Source: Paenibacillus radicibacter
GTDB taxonomy: Bacteria > Bacillota > Bacilli > Paenibacillales > NBRC-103111
NCBI RefSeq assembly: GCF_024721995.1
Contig: NZ_JANQBC010000016.1
Coordinates: 1 to 64,000, forward strand
Length of the DNA: 64,000 nucleotides
Direction of reading: 5' to 3'
The notes under the pieces are model-generated. The model had not been told where the DNA came from and did no database searches. It saw only the letters and a program-made list of their open reading frames with translations. Positions 60,561 through 64,000 of this stretch are shown in pieces (positions within the stretch are counted from its first letter, which is position 1; every line of letters begins with the position of its first letter). A program made the position numbers and the translations under genes.

Positions 60561-62402
60561 TTACTTCTTGTCTTCGTCTACAACTTCATAGTCTGCATCT
60601 ACTACGTTATCACGTTTAGGTTGCTGACCTTCAGCGCCGCCAGCTTCGCCTTGTGCTTGCTCCGCTTGTGCAGCTTGCTCATACAACTTCACAGAAAGTT
60701 GTTGAACGATCTCGGAAAGCTCTTCAGTCGCTGCTTTAATTGCATCTGAATCTGTACCTTCAAGAGCTGTCTTCACTTTTTCTTTTGCAGCGTTCGCTTT
60801 ATCCACTTCAGCAGCATCTACTTTACCTTCAAGGTCTTTAAGCGTCTTATCTACTGTATATACAAGTTGATCCGCATTGTTGCGAACTTCAACCATTTCT
60901 TTACGTTTGCGATCTTCTTCCGCATGAATCTCAGCGTCTTTCATCATTTTGTCGATCTCTTCGCTGTTTAGGCCTGAAGAAGAAGTAATTGTGATCTTCT
61001 GGCTCTTACCTGTACCTTTATCTAGAGCAGACACGTTTACGATACCGTTCGCATCGATGTCGAATGTTACTTCGATTTGTGGAACGCCTCGCGGTGCTGG
61101 TGGAATGTCACCTAACATGAAGCGACCCAATGTTTTGTTATCTGCAGCCATGGAACGCTCACCTTGCAAGACGTGAATTTCTACGCTTGTTTGGCTATCT
61201 GCATACGTGGAGTACACTTGGGATTTGCTTGTAGGAATCGTTGTGTTACGATCGATCATCTTCGTAAATACGCCGCCAGCTGTTTCGATACCAAGGGAAA
61301 GTGGAGTTACGTCAAGAAGAACAACGTCTTTCACATCACCTGTTAGTACGCCCGCTTGAATTGCTGCACCAAGTGCTACAACTTCATCTGGGTTAACGCC
61401 TTTATGCGGATCTTTACCTGTTAATTTCTTGATTGCATCTACAACTGCAGGAATACGAGTGGAACCACCAACAAGAACGATCTTGTCGATATCATTAGCT
61501 GTCATACCCGCATCGCTAAGTGCTTGACGAGTTGGTCCTAATGTTCTTTCAACAAGGCTTGCTGTAATCTCATCGAATTTCGCACGAGTTAAGCTCATTT
61601 CCAAGTGTTGAGGCACGCCGTCAACAACTGTGATGAACGGTAAGGAAATTGCTGTTGTAAGTACGCCAGACAATTCTTTTTTCGCTTTTTCAGCTGCATC
61701 TTTCAAACGTTGTACAGCAGATTTATCTTTGCTTAGGTCGATTCCGTGCTCTTTTTTGAACTCAGATACGATATGGTTCATCACCACTTCATCAAAGTCA
61801 TCTCCACCAAGGTGGTTATCACCGGAAGTTGATTTAACTTCGAAGAATCCATCACCTAGTTCAAGGATAGATACGTCAAACGTACCGCCACCAAGGTCAA
61901 ATACTAGGATTGTGTGGTCTTCTGCTTTTTCTAATCCGTATGCAAGAGCTGCAGCCGTTGGCTCGTTCACGATACGAAGAACTTCTAGACCTGCGATTTT
62001 ACCTGCGTCTTTAGTTGCTTGACGTTGGGAGTCGTTGAAGTAAGCAGGAACTGTAATAACGGCTTGTGTTACCGTTGTGCCAAGGTAAGCCTCTGCATCT
62101 GATTTTAATTTTTGCAAAATAATAGCGGAGATTTCTTGTGGTGTGTAGTCTTTGCTATCAATGGATTCTTTGTGATTCGTACCGATGTGACGCTTGATGG
62201 AGCTAATTGTACGATCTGGGTTTGTGATCGCTTGACGCTTCGCTGTTTCACCAACTACACGCTCGCCATCTTTCTTGAAACCAACTACGGAAGGTGTTGT
62301 ACGGTTACCTTCTGGGTTAGGGATTACGACAGCTTCGCCGCCTTCCATTACTGCTACGCAAGAGTTTGTTGTACCTAAGTCAATACCGATTACTTTACTC
62401 AT
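60561..62402 (-). CDS. dnaK: molecular chaperone DnaK (Hsp70), 613 aa
   Basis: Nucleotide-binding domain blocks: [65 protein letters not shown]. The substrate-binding domain ([17 protein letters not shown], from about 365) and helical lid follow, ending [22 protein letters not shown]. Length is typical of Firmicutes. AAGGAGGA lies before the ATG. It is cotranscribed with grpE (45-base gap) and dnaJ (123-base gap). Confidence 0.98.
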   Translation of the reverse strand: MSKVIGIDLGTTNSCVAVMEGGEAVVIPNPEGNRTTPSVVGFKKDGERVVGETAKRQAITNPDRTISSIKRHIGTNHKESIDSKDYTPQEISAIILQKLKSDAEAYLGTTVTQAVITVPAYFNDSQRQATKDAGKIAGLEVLRIVNEPTAAALAYGLEKAEDHTILVFDLGGGTFDVSILELGDGFFEVKSTSGDNHLGGDDFDEVVMNHIVSEFKKEHGIDLSKDKSAVQRLKDAAEKAKKELSGVLTTAISLPFITVVDGVPQHLEMSLTRAKFDEITASLVERTLGPTRQALSDAGMTANDIDKIVLVGGSTRIPAVVDAIKKLTGKDPHKGVNPDEVVALGAAIQAGVLTGDVKDVVLLDVTPLSLGIETAGGVFTKMIDRNTTIPTSKSQVYSTYADSQTSVEIHVLQGERSMAADNKTLGRFMLGDIPPAPRGVPQIEVTFDIDANGIVNVSALDKGTGKSQKITITSSSGLNSEEIDKMMKDAEIHAEEDRKRKEMVEVRNNADQLVYTVDKTLKDLEGKVDAAEVDKANAAKEKVKTALEGTDSDAIKAATEELSEIVQQLSVKLYEQAAQAEQAQGEAGGAEGQQPKRDNVVDADYEVVDEDKK

Positions 62403-62447
62403 GTTTGATTTCCTCCTTGGATCTTTACGATATATTATAGTTTGAAA

Positions 62448-63065
62448 TTACATGCTCACTTTAACCATTGCAGGACGGATTACTTTGTCCTTTAGCTTGT
62501 AACCTTTTTGAACTTCTTCCACCACATAACCTTCTTCATACTCGTCAGACTCGACTTGCATGATCGCTTGATGGAAGTCTGGGTTAAATGGCTGACCCAC
62601 AGACTCGATTGCCGTTAAACCTTCTTGCAATAGAACACTGTCAAATTGACGGAATACCATATCAATACCTTTGACAAGCCCATCTAAATCTTGACTTTCT
62701 TTGGAAGCTGCAATTGCGCGTTCCATATTATCAAGGACAGGAATGAGTCCTTCGATTACTTTAGATGATGCATATTTAGCGAAATCTTCTTTCTCCAAAC
62801 GTGCTCTGCGACGGAAATTATCAAAGTCTGCTTGTGTACGCAGGTACTTTTGGTAATTCTCATCTGCTAGTGCGCGTAATTGTTCGATTTCGGAATTGCT
62901 CTCTACAGTCTCTTCATTCTCTACGGTTTGAGCCGTTTCTGTTTGTTGTTCCAACGATGATGCATCTCCTTCTTGTGTATATGTAGAGGTCTCGTCTCCT
63001 ACTACCTCTGGGTTCTCATCCAGGTTTGCATCCAACGCATTAACATCTTTCTCTTGTGCACTCAC
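62448..63065 (-). CDS. grpE: nucleotide exchange factor GrpE, 205 aa
   Basis: It releases ADP from DnaK. The acidic disordered N-terminal 60 residues (DANLDENPEVVGDETS) precede a long coiled coil (NSEIEQLRALADENYQKYLRTQADFDNFRRRARLEKEDF). The beta domain has GVE-like TAIESVGQPFNPDFHQAIMQVES and the C-terminal KGYKLKDKVIRPAMVKV. The GTG start at 63065 has GGAGGTG upstream. In most Firmicutes hrcA precedes grpE; here a palindromic element and a chaperonin gene do. No CIRCE operator is seen in the 200 bases upstream. Confidence 0.97.
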   Translation of the reverse strand: MSAQEKDVNALDANLDENPEVVGDETSTYTQEGDASSLEQQTETAQTVENEETVESNSEIEQLRALADENYQKYLRTQADFDNFRRRARLEKEDFAKYASSKVIEGLIPVLDNMERAIAASKESQDLDGLVKGIDMVFRQFDSVLLQEGLTAIESVGQPFNPDFHQAIMQVESDEYEEGYVVEEVQKGYKLKDKVIRPAMVKVSM

Positions 63066-63097
63066 TAGGATTCACCTCCTTAACATAATCACATCCA

Positions 63098-63263
63098 GAG
63101 CGTGTTCAAAAAGTTAAAACGAAAGAGATAAGAGCAACTGTAGGAACGTAGTGTTCGCCTTTGAAATCATGAAAATACCAATAAATAAATTCAAAATTCA
63201 TGATTGAGACAGCGACCGGAAGTGCTCTTTTCTCTGCAGTGCCCAAACTTTTTGAACACGCTC
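63098..63263. repeat. palindromic interspersed element, copy 3 (166 bp)
   Basis: Perfect 18-bp ends GAGCGTGTTCAAAAAGTT (63098-63115) and complement (63246-63263). Inverted relative to copy 1. The inner stem changed in step (AATCATGAA / TTCATGATT versus AATCGTGAA / TTCACGATT), so the hairpin is conserved as structure. It is inserted between the chaperonin gene and grpE. Confidence 0.87.
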
Positions 63264-63272
63264 ATCTAGTAT

Positions 63273-64000
63273 TTATTTCATCTTGATCACAGTATGAATG
63301 CGAAGCACGGCTGCTGCAACTTCACCAGCAGATCGCAAGGCATGAATCTTAACATTCGTCGGATCGATTACGCCTGCTTCCATCATGTTCACGAGTTCAC
63401 CTGTATCACAGTTTACACCAATCTCATCACTACCTGTTAATAACTGCTCGGCTCGCAAGGCTTCCACCTTCTCAAGTGGATTATAGCCGCTGTTGAGCAT
63501 CATCTGACCCAGCGGCTTACGAATCGCGGCAGCAACCGCTTGAATGCCGAAGCTTTCCATGCCAGTTACACATTCACGGGATTTCTCCACAGCCTGCGCA
63601 ATTGCCATCTCTACAGCACCGCCGCCTGGTACATATCCACCACGTACAGCTGCTTGAACCGCAGATGCAGCGTCTTTGGCAATACGCGTTCGTTCACCAA
63701 CAACCTCTTGCGTTGATGCCCCGACAATGACCGTGACATTACGTGCCCCGCCGCCACCGCTTATCTTAACGAAATCTAGCTCATCATCGTAAAATAATTC
63801 CTCTGCATACCCCAATCCATGTCGCAGCTCTTCTACGCTCTTCTTCAGCGCCATACGGCGCAGTGGCTTCGCACCTGTATAGGTGCAAAGTGCTTCAAGT
63901 TCGCGCTTAGGGACACGCTGCAGCACCATGATGCCATGATCCGAGCAGATTTGCTCGGCTTCCGGATCAACGCCGCGATCAGCAGCGATGAGCCCGACGC
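63273..64000 (-). CDS. group III (TCP-1/thermosome-like) chaperonin, C-terminal part, cut by window edge
   Basis: The visible C-terminal 241 residues are of the TCP-1/thermosome type, not GroEL: SGGGGARNVTVIVGASTQEVVGERTRIAKDAASAVQAAVRGGYVPGGGAVEMAIAQAVE is the classic block of archaeal and eukaryotic chaperonins with the catalytic Asp (in KDAAS), followed by AIRKPLGQMMLNSG and CDTGELVNMMEAGVIDPTNVKIHALRSAGEVAAAVLRI. The frame is open to the right edge (upstream codons give VGLIAADRGVDPEAEQICSD). Bacterial thermosome-like chaperonins, often called group III, are known in some Firmicutes near the dnaK operon, which agrees with this position. Confidence 0.92.
   Translation of the reverse strand, partial: VGLIAADRGVDPEAEQICSDHGIMVLQRVPKRELEALCTYTGAKPLRRMALKKSVEELRHGLGYAEELFYDDELDFVKISGGGGARNVTVIVGASTQEVVGERTRIAKDAASAVQAAVRGGYVPGGGAVEMAIAQAVEKSRECVTGMESFGIQAVAAAIRKPLGQMMLNSGYNPLEKVEALRAEQLLTGSDEIGVNCDTGELVNMMEAGVIDPTNVKIHALRSAGEVAAAVLRIHTVIKMK

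Noticed and set aside
63066-63272. CIRCE operator upstream of grpE
   Set aside because: No TTAGCACTC-N9-GAGTGCTAA pattern; the region is filled by the palindromic interspersed element.
1-64000. tRNA or rRNA genes
   Set aside because: No cloverleaf-like segment or conserved rRNA stretch was recognised on either strand; a dedicated tRNA search was not possible here.

Overview
The window reads as the chromosome of a spore-forming Firmicute, most likely Paenibacillus or a close relative. The signs are strong AGGAGG-type ribosome binding sites, many GTG/TTG starts, AddAB instead of RecBCD, a yybP-ykoY riboswitch in front of a TerC-type gene, YcdB/YcdC-repeat proteins with S-layer homology domains, a FusB-type EF-G-binding protein, EcsAB, and a thermosome-like chaperonin beside grpE-dnaK-dnaJ. 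This assignment rests on gene content only; there is no rRNA in the window.

Region 1 (1-13,600) is the most unusual part: an integron-like gene-cassette array. Fourteen cassettes (the leftmost one cut by the window edge) lie head to tail, read on the minus strand, with thirteen imperfectly palindromic attC-like elements between them. They lie downstream of a tyrosine recombinase (12,467-13,585), with an attI-like site in between (12,353-12,420). The key evidence is that each complete cassette carries the same 8-mer at its two ends (CNNNTAAC at one end, its exact reverse complement GTTANNNG at the other), 13 out of 13. The two half-boxes of one integrated attC usually differ. That is what excision and insertion of circles carrying a single attC would leave behind. 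The integrase has all six catalytic residues but lacks the extra segment typical of IntI between the catalytic lysine strand and the H-x-x-R box, and it carries a HARP-like N-terminal domain. It is also transcribed in the same direction as the cassettes. Cassette cargo: three unrelated GNAT acetyltransferases, a Nudix hydrolase, a caspase-GHKL-like fusion, a HEPN-motif protein, a ParA-like three-gene cassette, a two-TM protein, two small unknowns, and three cassettes without genes made of 34-bp or 37/38-bp tandem repeats.

Region 2 (13,600-33,200) is core genome, mostly on the minus strand: a lipoprotein-response regulator-histidine kinase operon, adhE with two Fnr-type sites, addB-addA, a small plus-strand gene, a ComEC-like MBL lipoprotein with a DUF3006 partner, a serine beta-lactamase-like hydrolase divergent from a TetR regulator, and a methyltransferase.

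Region 3 (33,300-44,830) holds a Mn-type riboswitch with its TerC-family gene, three tandem paralogues of a secreted YcdB/YcdC-SLH protein (one frameshifted, plus a 3' remnant of a fourth), fusB-like, a small membrane protein, a histidine phosphatase, and a decayed stretch of two 5'-truncated genes (siderophore-binding protein; subtilase with FnIII and chitin-binding modules).

Region 4 (44,830-64,000) holds rlmI, a Na/Pi cotransporter, a Nudix hydrolase, mtaB-rsmE, an M50 peptidase, prmA, ecsAB, a zinc-like ABC/lipoprotein cluster, phoA with a candidate Pho box, dnaJ-dnaK-grpE, and the 3' part of a group III type chaperonin. The familiar Firmicute order dnaJ-prmA-rsmE-mtaB is kept but interrupted by inserted genes. 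A palindromic interspersed element occurs three times, with a possible half copy at 33,301.
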